In this document: positions 17,015-24,608 of the stretch, piece after piece
How positions within the stretch are numbered: the stretch's first letter is position 1
Layout of the letters: each line of letters starts with the position of its first letter
Virus record (IMG/VR): IMGVR_UViG_3300032334_000556
Coordinates: 38,517 to 102,516 of that record
Source: a virus
Reading direction: 5' to 3' (one strand)
DNA length: 64,000 nucleotides
The notes under the pieces: generated by a model
The model's input: only the letters and a program-made list of their open reading frames with translations
Databases searched by the model: none
Told to the model about the DNA's origin: nothing
Position numbers and translations under genes: made by a program

Positions 17015-17215
17015 ATGAGTGTATTCAAAGATATCTTGGTTGATGTTGAAGAGTTGCTAAGCACTACTGACATGACAGTGCCAGAGATTGCTGCTATGCT
17101 GAGTGTGCCTGTTGATGTAGTATATGATGCAGTAGATTTTCTTGAGGAAACATTTTCTTGCTATGATACTGTTGATGAAGCACAGGAGTGGCATGATTTT
17201 GATCCAGATTGCTGA
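17015..17215 (+). CDS. Small HTH-like protein
   Basis: This 66-residue acidic protein has MTVPEIAAMLSVPVDVVYDA (residues 20-39), a helix-turn-helix-like pattern. AAAGGAGAG precedes the start and a consensus promoter lies upstream. A similar arrangement occurs at 19659. A regulatory role is inferred from pattern only. Confidence 0.65.
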   Translation: MSVFKDILVDVEELLSTTDMTVPEIAAMLSVPVDVVYDAVDFLEETFSCYDTVDEAQEWHDFDPDC

Positions 17216-17438
17216 GTAGAATAGTTTCTTTGCGGAAACACTCTAACCTTTCGCTGAGAGCATATGGGGGGTAGGGGTTCAAAAAGGGAAGTTAAATTCG
17301 GGTCCCCTAAAATTTGGCTCGGGTCCCTATCGGCTTGCCCCCACCCAATTTTCTTACACCTTTAGTATCCATCTCCAAAGGGGGGGGGGTTAAAAGTCCG
17401 AAACTTGGCAGATGGTTCGAATCGTGGGGGGGGGTAAC
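17216..17438 (+). other. Non-coding G-tract-rich segment
   Basis: This gene-free stretch holds G runs of 6 (17266-17271), 4 (17274-17277), 10 (17380-17389) and 9 (17426-17434), and two copies of TCGGGTCCC about 20 bases apart near 17298 and 17320. Base composition differs sharply from the flanks. I see no start-bearing frame and no complete tRNA; GGTTCGAATC at 17414 looks like a T-loop but cannot form the stem. Confidence 0.7.
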
Positions 17439-17508
17439 TGTATACACTACACCCTAGTGTATACACTTGACATTAATACCGCAGTCAGGTATAATATCAG
17501 TGTATACA
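17439..17508 (+). promoter_or_regulatory. Three TGTATACA palindromes around a promoter
   Basis: TGTATACA occurs at 17439-17446, 17458-17465 and 17501-17508. The second copy abuts the -35 and the third covers the expected transcription start, the usual geometry of repressor operators. Palindromes built on GTATAC are typical sites for GntR-type regulators, but no such protein is identified here. Confidence 0.6.
17467..17495 (+). promoter_or_regulatory. Sigma70-type promoter with operators
   Basis: TTGACA, 17-base spacer, TATAAT; full consensus, lying between the second and third TGTATACA sites. Confidence 0.87.
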
Positions 17509-17528
17509 ATTCTAAATGGAGAATATGA

Positions 17529-17747
17529 ATGGCTATTATCGAAGACTTGAAGGGACGTAAACCTTACATTAATCTTAAGGGTCCAGATGGCAACGCATTC
17601 GCACTTCTTGGTTATGCTAAGCAGATTGCTAAGGACAATGGCTTAGACTGGAAAGCGATCACTGAAGAAATGCAGGCAGGAGATTATGAGCACTTACTGG
17701 CTGTATTTGACACACACTTTGGTGAGTATATTGATTTAATAAGGTAA
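17529..17747 (+). CDS. Small conserved hypothetical protein
   Basis: This 72-residue acidic protein begins MAIIEDLKGRKPYINLKGPD and has a central FALLGYAKQIAKDNGLDW helix. It is the first gene behind the TGTATACA-flanked promoter and heads a chain of overlapping small genes to 18650. Role unknown. Confidence 0.7.
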   Translation: MAIIEDLKGRKPYINLKGPDGNAFALLGYAKQIAKDNGLDWKAITEEMQAGDYEHLLAVFDTHFGEYIDLIR

Positions 17748-17751
17748 CACT

Positions 17752-17919
17752 ATGACAATAAGACTTAATCCCATTAACATGACAGACAGTGAAGTGTTTG
17801 AGGCATACAACTTTTACTCAACACTTACCTCTCTCAGTGTGGATGATGAACATTATCTCACCATGATTGAGGAGCAGATGGAGATGCGTGGCTTATATGA
17901 TGAGGATAATTATGAGTAG
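17752..17919 (+). CDS. Small acidic hypothetical protein
   Basis: The 55-residue acidic product follows AAGGTAACACT. It is rich in Glu, Asp and Tyr and ends EDNYE. Its stop overlaps the next start. No family recognised. Confidence 0.55.
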   Translation: MTIRLNPINMTDSEVFEAYNFYSTLTSLSVDDEHYLTMIEEQMEMRGLYDEDNYE

Positions 17920-18064
17920 TTCATGGAAAGCAACGATTACACCAAAGGTTGGGGGATCGATGATAGAAGTGATTGTGCAAGCAAATGATGTGTTTCAGGC
18001 AAGGCGACTAATAGAATCTCTATACTCACCTACCTCTTGGCATCTTGGACCAGTGAGGGTATAA
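17912..18064 (+). CDS. Small hypothetical protein
   Basis: The ATG lies within the end of the previous gene and its stop overlaps the next ATG (TAATG). The 50-residue product contains MIEVIVQANDVFQARRLIES, a short alpha/beta module. Role unknown. Confidence 0.55.
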   Translation: MSSSWKATITPKVGGSMIEVIVQANDVFQARRLIESLYSPTSWHLGPVRV

Positions 18065-18555
18065 TGGCTAGTCTTTGGCGTAAACGGCAGAATGATGATA
18101 TAAGGAGAATGGTGATGGATGAGGATGATTTTCGTATCGAGTTTAGCGAGGAGGGTTATTCTCTTAACCTTTCTGAGATTGCTATGGCTTCCCATGTGTC
18201 GCCTACTATTAGATTGCTTGCTATGGATTTACAAAAAAATCCGTATGCGAGAATTGGAGACTGGTTCCGTGCGCTACCTGAAACCAGCATGAATGAACTG
18301 CTTGAGTTGGCTGACTTGGTGGCTGCTGGTGATCAAGATTGTATGGAGCAGATTATGCTTCTGACTTGTATGTTGGCTTCTGCTGAGGGTACGGATGACT
18401 TGAGCGATCTAGAAAAAATCCGAACCCAGCTTGGTATGATGGTGAATATTATTGCTATTGTTGGCTTGGATCGTAAGGGTCTTGTGCGTGTTCATTATGA
18501 TAACCTTACTCTTGGCGATGATATGGGTAGTGCTATTATTGTGGAGCGTATATGA
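18064..18555 (+). CDS. Hypothetical helical protein
   Basis: The 163-residue protein is mostly helical and acidic (for example NELLELADLVAAGDQDCMEQ). Its ATG overlaps the upstream stop and its own stop overlaps the next start. No domain recognised. Confidence 0.6.
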   Translation: MASLWRKRQNDDIRRMVMDEDDFRIEFSEEGYSLNLSEIAMASHVSPTIRLLAMDLQKNPYARIGDWFRALPETSMNELLELADLVAAGDQDCMEQIMLLTCMLASAEGTDDLSDLEKIRTQLGMMVNIIAIVGLDRKGLVRVHYDNLTLGDDMGSAIIVERI

Positions 18556-18650
18556 TTGCGCTGTATATAATTCTTGGCTTGTTTGCTCTTGAGTTTGCTA
18601 GTGTTATTATTACACTGTGTATAAGGAAGTGGGGTGTCTATGGTGGCTAA
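18552..18650 (+). CDS. Single-pass membrane micropeptide
   Basis: This 32-residue product is essentially one transmembrane helix (MIALYIILGLFALEFASVII) plus a basic tail. Its ATG overlaps the previous stop (ATGA). It overlaps the following gene by 11 bases. Confidence 0.5.
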   Translation: MIALYIILGLFALEFASVIITLCIRKWGVYGG

Positions 18651-19113
18651 GTGTTTTGAATGTACTGCGCCAGCTGTTTGGCAGCGATGTACGCAGTTTG
18701 CTGGTGACCATTATTACTGTGACTTTCATGCTCGATCCGAGTCTGACTTCAATGTGAACGATTCCTATGCTTGCTGGGTCAATCTTCATGAGCAACAAAT
18801 GAATGAACTGGTTGAGAATATGGATGCTCTAAAAAACCGAGTCGACAACGTATTGGCTGGTGCTGAACATGTTACCGATAAGGGTTATGAGTTATCTACC
18901 CATGAGAAGCAAGCTGAGTTTGAGGCATGGCGTAATCAAGATGAGGATTATGATGTGGTGGTGGATACGCTGAAAAAACAGCGTGATATTCTGTGGAAGA
19001 TGACTCAGCAAAATATGAATGCCGATATGTTCAACATCATGGATCAGATCCGTCTTGACCAAATCGACCAATTAGATCATGCAATAAAATCATGGAAAGT
19101 CAGAAATGTCTGA
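18640..19113 (+). CDS. Small zinc-binding-like protein
   Basis: The 157-residue protein begins with CFEC, then CTQF and YYCDFHARSES, a Cys/His cluster in residues 5-35, and continues as a charged coiled-coil region. I use the ATG at 18640; a GTG lies 6 bases upstream. Function unknown. Confidence 0.6.
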   Translation: MVAKCFECTAPAVWQRCTQFAGDHYYCDFHARSESDFNVNDSYACWVNLHEQQMNELVENMDALKNRVDNVLAGAEHVTDKGYELSTHEKQAEFEAWRNQDEDYDVVVDTLKKQRDILWKMTQQNMNADMFNIMDQIRLDQIDQLDHAIKSWKVRNV

Positions 19114-19519
19114 GCATACAATAAGCACTTTGTTTGGTGAAGAGGAAGTTGTTACACATTATTGTAAGAAATGTAAAACAAGAAAACCTATCTTTGAGTT
19201 TACACTAAGGGATCGGGCAAGTAATGGAATGCGACCTTACAATTCATGCAAGTCGTGTGATGATTTACCCAAGCACCAAATGAAGAACTTAAAAAAATGC
19301 ATTCCAAAACCTGAGTCTGACCATGTGTGTCCAATATGTTTGCGTGGTAAAGAAGAACTGACTGGGTATAACTCTTCATTTGTTCTTGAGCATGATCATG
19401 TTACTGGGGAATTTAGAGGGTGGGTTTGTCATGATTGTAATACAGCAATTTCTAGAATTAGAGATGATGCTGATACTGCTGGTAGGATGTCAGCTTATTT
19501 GAGGAAAACAAATGATTAG
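19106..19519 (+). CDS. Endonuclease VII-like HNH nuclease
   Basis: The 137-residue protein has an N-terminal Cys4 knuckle (C20, C23, C48, C51) and a C-terminal endonuclease VII core: CPIC (75-78), LEHDHVTGEFRG (95-105) and CHDCN (108-112). T4 gp49 of this family resolves branched DNA before packaging. Here the enzyme could be the gp49 equivalent or a homing nuclease of the same fold. It overlaps the previous gene by 8 bases. Confidence 0.8.
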   Translation: MSEHTISTLFGEEEVVTHYCKKCKTRKPIFEFTLRDRASNGMRPYNSCKSCDDLPKHQMKNLKKCIPKPESDHVCPICLRGKEELTGYNSSFVLEHDHVTGEFRGWVCHDCNTAISRIRDDADTAGRMSAYLRKTND

Positions 19520-19571
19520 TGCGTTGTTTATTATTGTGATTTTGGGTTTGATATTAAGGAGCACCCGATGA
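19512..19571 (+). CDS. Possible 19-residue membrane micropeptide
   Basis: An ATG overlapping the endonuclease gene opens a 20-codon frame that is almost entirely hydrophobic (ALFIIVILGLIL). Overlap and composition suggest a membrane micropeptide, but it is too short to be sure. Confidence 0.3.
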   Translation: MISALFIIVILGLILRSTR

Positions 19572-19658
19572 AGCATTTGTATAAATTTTATTACTAATCG
19601 TCAACCAAATTCTCTGTTCGAGCGTTGTATATATACGAGCCACTAAAAGGAGAATCGT

Positions 19659-19793
19659 ATGTTCAACAGAAGTTTGGTCTTAGAAGTTAGAGAAATGATG
19701 GAGCGTTTTGGGGTAAATGATATTGCCCATAAGTTACACTTGGATCCTTACTTGATTCAAGCTGTTGTTGATTTTATAAATGGAGTGACTTGA
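19659..19793 (+). CDS. Small HTH-like protein
   Basis: The 44-residue protein contains FGVNDIAHKLHLDPYLIQAV, which fits a helix-turn-helix. AAAGGAGAATCGT precedes the start and the stop overlaps the next ATG. It resembles the 17015 product in size and layout. Confidence 0.55.
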   Translation: MFNRSLVLEVREMMERFGVNDIAHKLHLDPYLIQAVVDFINGVT

Positions 19794-20134
19794 TGAGTTT
19801 AGATGTTGATTTAATGGTGACGAAACCTTGCTCAGTGTATAGTGCTAACATTACACATAATCTGGGCAAGATGGCAGACGCTGTTGTTCTTAGTAATGGT
19901 AAAACATTGTATCAGGTTCTTTGGCGTCCCGATGAACATGGCTGGAAAACTGCCGAGGATATTGTTGAGATGCTCGATGAGGGATGGAATATTCTACTGG
20001 CAGATCCAGAGAAGTTTAGGATGTTTACCCCAGAGAATCACTGGGGTAGTTATGAGGGACTTTGTGAATTTGTTTATCAATACCGTAACGCATGCTGGGA
20101 TGTCCCTGATGCAGAATTGAGTGTGAGTCGATGA
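19793..20134 (+). CDS. Conserved hypothetical protein
   Basis: The 113-residue protein begins MSLDVDLMV, the same style of opening as the MGLDMYL-type protein at 24064, and has a Trp-rich middle (VLWRPDEHGWKTAED) and NHWGSYEGLCEFVYQY. Two distant members of one phage family are likely. The ATG at 19793 follows GGAG. Role unknown. Confidence 0.65.
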   Translation: MSLDVDLMVTKPCSVYSANITHNLGKMADAVVLSNGKTLYQVLWRPDEHGWKTAEDIVEMLDEGWNILLADPEKFRMFTPENHWGSYEGLCEFVYQYRNACWDVPDAELSVSR

Positions 20135-20352
20135 GAGAAATTAAAATTCCAGGTGAAGTTGCTGATGGTATCACAAAGGCAACTCTGATTGACTATCGTG
20201 ATTATCTACAGTCAGAACTTGACCAGTGGTATAACAATCCTAAGACCGAAGACAATCCTACTGGCTACTGGCTACACCCTGAAGACGTAGGAATTAACCA
20301 CAATCTGATCCGATCTATGAATCTTCTTATCGAATACTTTGGTGGTGAGTAA
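20131..20352 (+). CDS. Small hypothetical protein
   Basis: This 73-residue acidic protein is coupled to the previous gene by ATGA. It has a helical middle (TLIDYRDYLQSELDQWYNN). No domain recognised. Confidence 0.65.
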   Translation: MREIKIPGEVADGITKATLIDYRDYLQSELDQWYNNPKTEDNPTGYWLHPEDVGINHNLIRSMNLLIEYFGGE

Positions 20353-20366
20353 TTCGGAAATAGTCC

Positions 20367-20395
20367 TTGACAAATAAGGACTTAGTAGGTATAAT
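20367..20395 (+). promoter_or_regulatory. Sigma70-type promoter for the 20431 ATPase
   Basis: TTGACA, 17-base spacer, TATAAT, preceded by AATTCGGAAA. Confidence 0.85.
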
Positions 20396-20430
20396 ATAGT
20401 TTTGAAGCTGACATTCATCAAGGAGTTACA

Positions 20431-21564
20431 ATGTCACATTTTTTTCGTAATGGTAATACATTCCGTGTTGCTGATGATAAAGCCATCGAAGTCCATGAGT
20501 TTCTTCCTGCTGGAAACTACATCGTAAAGATGGATCCGTTCGAGAACTTCTTCCTTGAGGAAGTCGAACCATTCAAACCAATCAAGAAAGTCTATGGCGA
20601 TGCGCTGAAAAACGCAGATCGCATTCTCAACACATTTGCATCACGTGAGATGTCAACAGGTGTGCTTCTGAATGGTGAGAAAGGTTCAGGTAAAACTTTG
20701 CTTGCTAAGACTCTGTCTATCGAAGCTGGTAACAAAGGCATTCCTACTATTATCATCAACACTGATTGGCATGGTGATAAATTCAACAAGTTGATTCAAG
20801 ACATCAACCAGCCAGCCATCATTATGTTTGATGAGTTTGAGAAAGTTTATGGTGAAGAAACTCAGGAAGCTGTTCTGACTTTGATGGATGGTGTGTTTCC
20901 TACCAAGAAACTGTTTGTTCTAACTTGTAATGACAAGTGGCGCATCAACTCTCATATGCGCAATCGTCCTGGTCGCCTGTACTACATGATCGACTACAAA
21001 GGTTTAGACCATGCCTTCATCGTTGAGTACTGCCAAGATAATCTTAATGCTAAACAATACATTGAGAAAATCTGCACGATCGCATCTATGTTCGATCAAT
21101 TCAACTTCGACATGTTGAAAGCACTGGTTGAGGAGATGAATCGCTACGATGAATCACCAGCCGATGCCCTGCGTATTCTGAATGCCAAGCCAGAGTTTGA
21201 CTCAGGTTCAAAGTATTCTGTTGAAGTTACATTTGAGGGTGAGAAAATTACTGAACTACGTCGCGATGAGTGGAAAGGTAATCCTCTCAATGATGATGTG
21301 TGTTTCTCTTTCTTCTTCAAGTCTAAGAAAACAAAACCTGTAGTAAAGGGAACCAAAGGTAAAATCAAATCTACTCTGGCTCCTGCTCTTACTGCTGCTA
21401 TTGATGACGATGAGGATGGAGATCGCTGGATTGACTTGACATTTAAACCAAATGACTTATATCAAGTATTCCCACAGGAAGGTCGCTACATCTTCCGCAA
21501 CTCACAGGCTGAGGCTGTGCTGACCAAGAAAGTCGAAACCTTCTACGACTGGCGTGCACTATAA
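20431..21564 (+). CDS. AAA+ ATPase
   Basis: The 377-residue protein has Walker A NGEKGSGKTLLA (about residues 82-93), Walker B IIMFDEFEKVYG, sensor 1 LTCND and an arginine finger region MRNRPGRLYY. The C-terminal third carries a separate domain with a KKTKPVVKGTKGK linker and a Trp-containing end. It lies directly before the HExxH/VWA protein, and both have strong promoters. It could act as a remodelling ATPase; the substrate is unknown. Confidence 0.85.
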   Translation: MSHFFRNGNTFRVADDKAIEVHEFLPAGNYIVKMDPFENFFLEEVEPFKPIKKVYGDALKNADRILNTFASREMSTGVLLNGEKGSGKTLLAKTLSIEAGNKGIPTIIINTDWHGDKFNKLIQDINQPAIIMFDEFEKVYGEETQEAVLTLMDGVFPTKKLFVLTCNDKWRINSHMRNRPGRLYYMIDYKGLDHAFIVEYCQDNLNAKQYIEKICTIASMFDQFNFDMLKALVEEMNRYDESPADALRILNAKPEFDSGSKYSVEVTFEGEKITELRRDEWKGNPLNDDVCFSFFFKSKKTKPVVKGTKGKIKSTLAPALTAAIDDDEDGDRWIDLTFKPNDLYQVFPQEGRYIFRNSQAEAVLTKKVETFYDWRAL

Positions 21565-21616
21565 CCCTCCGAACAGTAGGGTTATTCAAACCCCTGCAGA
21601 TAAGACTTTGCAGGGG
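21561..21616 (+). terminator. Double hairpin between ATPase and VWA genes
   Basis: ATAACCCT pairs with AGGGTTAT (21561-21585), then CCCCTGCA pairs perfectly with TGCAGGGG (21591-21616). Two stacked hairpins precede the promoter. Confidence 0.7.
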
Positions 21617-21618
21617 TA

Positions 21619-21647
21619 TTGACATTTATTCCGAAATAGTGTATAAT
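21619..21647 (+). promoter_or_regulatory. Sigma70-type promoter for the VWA protein
   Basis: TTGACA, 17-base spacer with ATTCCGAAATAG, TATAAT. Confidence 0.87.
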
Positions 21648-21670
21648 TACTCTATAAATTGGAGAAAACG

Positions 21671-23941
21671 ATGACTGAAATTACGAACGACTTATCCACT
21701 CGCCTGTTGGCTCAGGAAAACTTACTCATCAACCGAGCACCTGTTAAGACTGCTTCGTTTGATGTTAGGAATCGAATTCTAACATTGCCAATGTGGCAAA
21801 ACATGACACCTCAAATTGAGGAAATGCTGAAAGCCCACGAAGTTGGTCATGCTATCTATACCGATGAAAAACTGTTTGCTGAGAAAGCACAAAAATCCTC
21901 TGTTCCCTTTGCTATTCTTAACATTTTAGAAGATGCTCGCATCGAGAAATTGATGAAGCGTAAGTATCCAGGACTGCGTAAAACTTTCAACTTGGGTTAC
22001 GCTGAGTTGAATGAATTGGATTTCTTTAATGTGAGTCGTCGCGATGTAACTCAATTGAGTTTGATTGATCGTATCAATCTTTGGTTCAAAGTTGGTTTCA
22101 AATCTGGTGTGCGATTCTCTGTCGCTGAGAAATATCTTGTCGAACGTGCTGAGAAACTTGAGTCCATCGACAATGTGGTTTCTCTTGGTAACGCAATCTA
22201 TGAATTCATCAAACGTGAAAATGAGCGTAAGCGCAAAGAACGTGAAAATGATTCTGAGTACAAGAAAATGAAACAAGAGGAAGCAGAAGATGCTGCTAAA
22301 GATTTGTTGGAAGAACTTGAACTACAGCAAGATGAATCTTTTGACGATGACGACTGGGCATCCGATGTTGACTACAGTGATCCTGAGGAAACTGACGAAA
22401 CACCTGATGAAGAACAGGAAGAAGTTAAGGTAAAGGGTAACCAAGCACCTGATGAGATGAAACAATCCGACGAGCCATCGTTGCCTGATGATGCTACTGA
22501 GAGTATTACTCAAAACGCATTCGCTGAGAAATTGGCTGAGTCTGCCGATACTTCAACCAAGTACATTCAAGTGTCGTTGCCTGATACAAGCAAAACGAAA
22601 CACATCCGTATTCCTTACAAAACTTATCTTGCTGAGACAACTATGATGTTGAAACAGTTTAAGAATCCACAGTCACGATTCTATGAGATGTTTACAACTT
22701 CAGAAAAGAACTATGATCAATTCCGTGTTGATACTAGTCGTATCGTAAACTATCTCATCAAAGAATTTGAGATGAAGAAAGCTGCGTCTGACTACAAACG
22801 TACCAGCGTTGCTAAGACTGGTGTTCTTGATGTTCGTAAACTTGCTTCTTACAAAATCCGTGAGGACTTGTTCAAACAAATTCAAATCACTAAGGATGGT
22901 AAGAAACATGGTATGGTGTTTACTATCGACTGGTCTGGTTCGATGGGAGATTACCTTGAGGAAACTGTAAAACAGTTGATCTCTTTGGTTACATTCTGCT
23001 ATCGTCTAAAGATTCCATTTGAAGTATTTGCCTTCAGCGATAACTGTGAGAAAACTGCTGAAGAACGTGCGCATGATTATACAGTGATGTCTCAGCCAAA
23101 TACTCTGACTTTCGCTCATGATTTTCAGATGATTGAATTCTTCAGCCATAAGATGACAAACAGTGAATTCAATACTGCTTGTAAAAATCTATACATAATG
23201 AGTACGACTGGTCGTTTCCGCTCACCTTGTTATCATGAGTCTGAGTATATTGACCAGAATCTAAAATTCAGTGGCAAGTACGAACTCAATGGTACTCCGC
23301 TCAACGAAGGTATGATGTGGTTGTATAACTATGTCGGTGAATTCAAAACTGTTAACCAAGTTGAGAAATTGACTGTCATCAAGTTGACCGATGGTGATGC
23401 CAATGGTGCTACTTCTTACTTTACTGATGATGTATCCAAAGGTTCAGAGTGGATCAACACAATGGACTATTCTTATGAAGATGGTGAACGTAAACGTACA
23501 AAGATTGTTACTCTGTTGACTGACACAGTTTCAAAGAAAACGTATACCTACGCTGCTCATAGTTGTACCAACATTATCTGTAAAATGATTCAAGATCGTT
23601 ATGATGCCAGCGTTGTTGGTTATCATGTTGTTGGTAAAGGTCGTCGTGAACTTATGTACACAATTGGTCGCTATGGTATTGCTACCAACAGCTACCAAGA
23701 AAATGACTTGGCTATCAAAATCCGTAAGGGTTTCAACGATGAGATGTTCTTCCCAATCACCATGACTGGTCATACAGAAATGTTCTTGTTACCGAACTCA
23801 ATCAAAGTTGATGAAACCGAACTCGATGAGGGTATGGCTAATCTGACTTCGAACCAAATTGCTAAGAAATTCGGCAAATATTTGGGGGCAAAGAAGACCA
23901 GCCGAATCCTTCTGAATCGGTTTGTGGCTGCGGTTGCGTAA
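21671..23941 (+). CDS. CobT-like protein with HExxH and VWA domains
   Basis: The 756-residue protein has an N-terminal zincin-like motif HEVGH at 56-60 with a following ILEDARIE, a very acidic linker (about 215-280), and a C-terminal von Willebrand A domain whose metal site is DWSGSMG near residue 420 with KLTDGDANG later. This architecture matches the phage CobT-like proteins that pair with a CobS/MoxR ATPase, found here at 24609. The ATG at 21671 follows GGAGAAAACG; the TTG at 21659 is inside that site. Likely a chaperone-like partner complex; the zinc site may be structural or proteolytic. Confidence 0.85.
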   Translation: MTEITNDLSTRLLAQENLLINRAPVKTASFDVRNRILTLPMWQNMTPQIEEMLKAHEVGHAIYTDEKLFAEKAQKSSVPFAILNILEDARIEKLMKRKYPGLRKTFNLGYAELNELDFFNVSRRDVTQLSLIDRINLWFKVGFKSGVRFSVAEKYLVERAEKLESIDNVVSLGNAIYEFIKRENERKRKERENDSEYKKMKQEEAEDAAKDLLEELELQQDESFDDDDWASDVDYSDPEETDETPDEEQEEVKVKGNQAPDEMKQSDEPSLPDDATESITQNAFAEKLAESADTSTKYIQVSLPDTSKTKHIRIPYKTYLAETTMMLKQFKNPQSRFYEMFTTSEKNYDQFRVDTSRIVNYLIKEFEMKKAASDYKRTSVAKTGVLDVRKLASYKIREDLFKQIQITKDGKKHGMVFTIDWSGSMGDYLEETVKQLISLVTFCYRLKIPFEVFAFSDNCEKTAEERAHDYTVMSQPNTLTFAHDFQMIEFFSHKMTNSEFNTACKNLYIMSTTGRFRSPCYHESEYIDQNLKFSGKYELNGTPLNEGMMWLYNYVGEFKTVNQVEKLTVIKLTDGDANGATSYFTDDVSKGSEWINTMDYSYEDGERKRTKIVTLLTDTVSKKTYTYAAHSCTNIICKMIQDRYDASVVGYHVVGKGRRELMYTIGRYGIATNSYQENDLAIKIRKGFNDEMFFPITMTGHTEMFLLPNSIKVDETELDEGMANLTSNQIAKKFGKYLGAKKTSRILLNRFVAAVA

Positions 23942-23964
23942 GTCATTGATTTTAAATGGGAAAA

Positions 23965-23989
23965 ATAACCCTACAAGACGTAGGGTTAT
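23965..23989 (+). terminator. Hairpin of a promoter cassette
   Basis: ATAACCCTAC pairs perfectly with GTAGGGTTAT over a 5-base loop. Confidence 0.65.
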
Positions 23990-24002
23990 CCCAATAAAGT
24001 GC

Positions 24003-24031
24003 TTGACATTTATTCGGGTTTAGTGTATAAT
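24003..24031 (+). promoter_or_regulatory. Sigma70-type promoter (cassette)
   Basis: TTGACA, 17-base spacer with ATTCGGGTTTAG, TATAAT; same text family as the promoters at 21619 and 45074. Confidence 0.87.
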
Positions 24032-24063
24032 TACTCTATTGAATTGATAAAAGGAGTTAGATT

Positions 24064-24528
24064 ATGGGTTTGGATATGTATTTGTCAGCAAGGAAATATA
24101 TGAGTAAGTATTTCGATCCAGCTGATTCTGATAAGATTGCTTCCATTAATGATTTGTTCGGAGTCGATGGCGATGAAGAAAATGATTATGGTGCGCAAGA
24201 AGTTATCTTCAAAGTAGCCTACTGGCGTAAAGCCAACGCAATCCATCAGTGGTTCGTTGACAATGTTCAGGATGGCGAAGATGATTGTGGCGAATACCGT
24301 GTTAGTCGTGAACAGTTGGACAGCTTGATGAAACTGTGTCAAGATATTCTTAAAGATAAGAAACTTGCTCGTGAATTGTTGCCAACCAAGAGTGGTTTCT
24401 TCTTTGGCTCAACTGAATACGATGACTGGTATATGGGCGATGTTGATCATACTGCTCAACGTATTGGAAAAATCCTTGCTGATCCTGCCTTTGAGAAAGC
24501 AGATTTTTACTACCAGTCGTCTTGGTAA
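24064..24528 (+). CDS. MGLDMYL-type conserved phage protein
   Basis: The 154-residue acidic protein opens MGLDMYLSARKYMSKYF and contains VAYWRKANAIHQWFVDNVQ and TEYDDWYM, hallmarks of a widespread small protein of phages and bacteria without a proven function. It lies between the CobT-like and CobS-like genes under its own promoter. GGAG is 9 bases upstream of the ATG. Confidence 0.75.
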   Translation: MGLDMYLSARKYMSKYFDPADSDKIASINDLFGVDGDEENDYGAQEVIFKVAYWRKANAIHQWFVDNVQDGEDDCGEYRVSREQLDSLMKLCQDILKDKKLARELLPTKSGFFFGSTEYDDWYMGDVDHTAQRIGKILADPAFEKADFYYQSSW

Positions 24529-24549
24529 ACCCCTACAGGTTGTAGGGTT
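24528..24549 (+). terminator. Hairpin of a promoter cassette
   Basis: AACCCCTACA pairs with TGTAGGGTT with one bulge. Confidence 0.6.
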
Positions 24550-24554
24550 AATGC

Positions 24555-24583
24555 TTGACATTAATTCGTAAATGCGGTATAAT
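24555..24583 (+). promoter_or_regulatory. Sigma70-type promoter for the CobS-like gene
   Basis: TTGACA, 17-base spacer, TATAAT. Confidence 0.87.
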
Positions 24584-24608
24584 ATAATTTTACATGATGG
24601 AGTTTGTG

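Noticed and set aside
17411-17440. tRNA-like GGTTCGAATC sequence
   Set aside because: The bases on either side cannot form the five-pair T stem beyond the first pair, and no anticodon or acceptor stem is found upstream.
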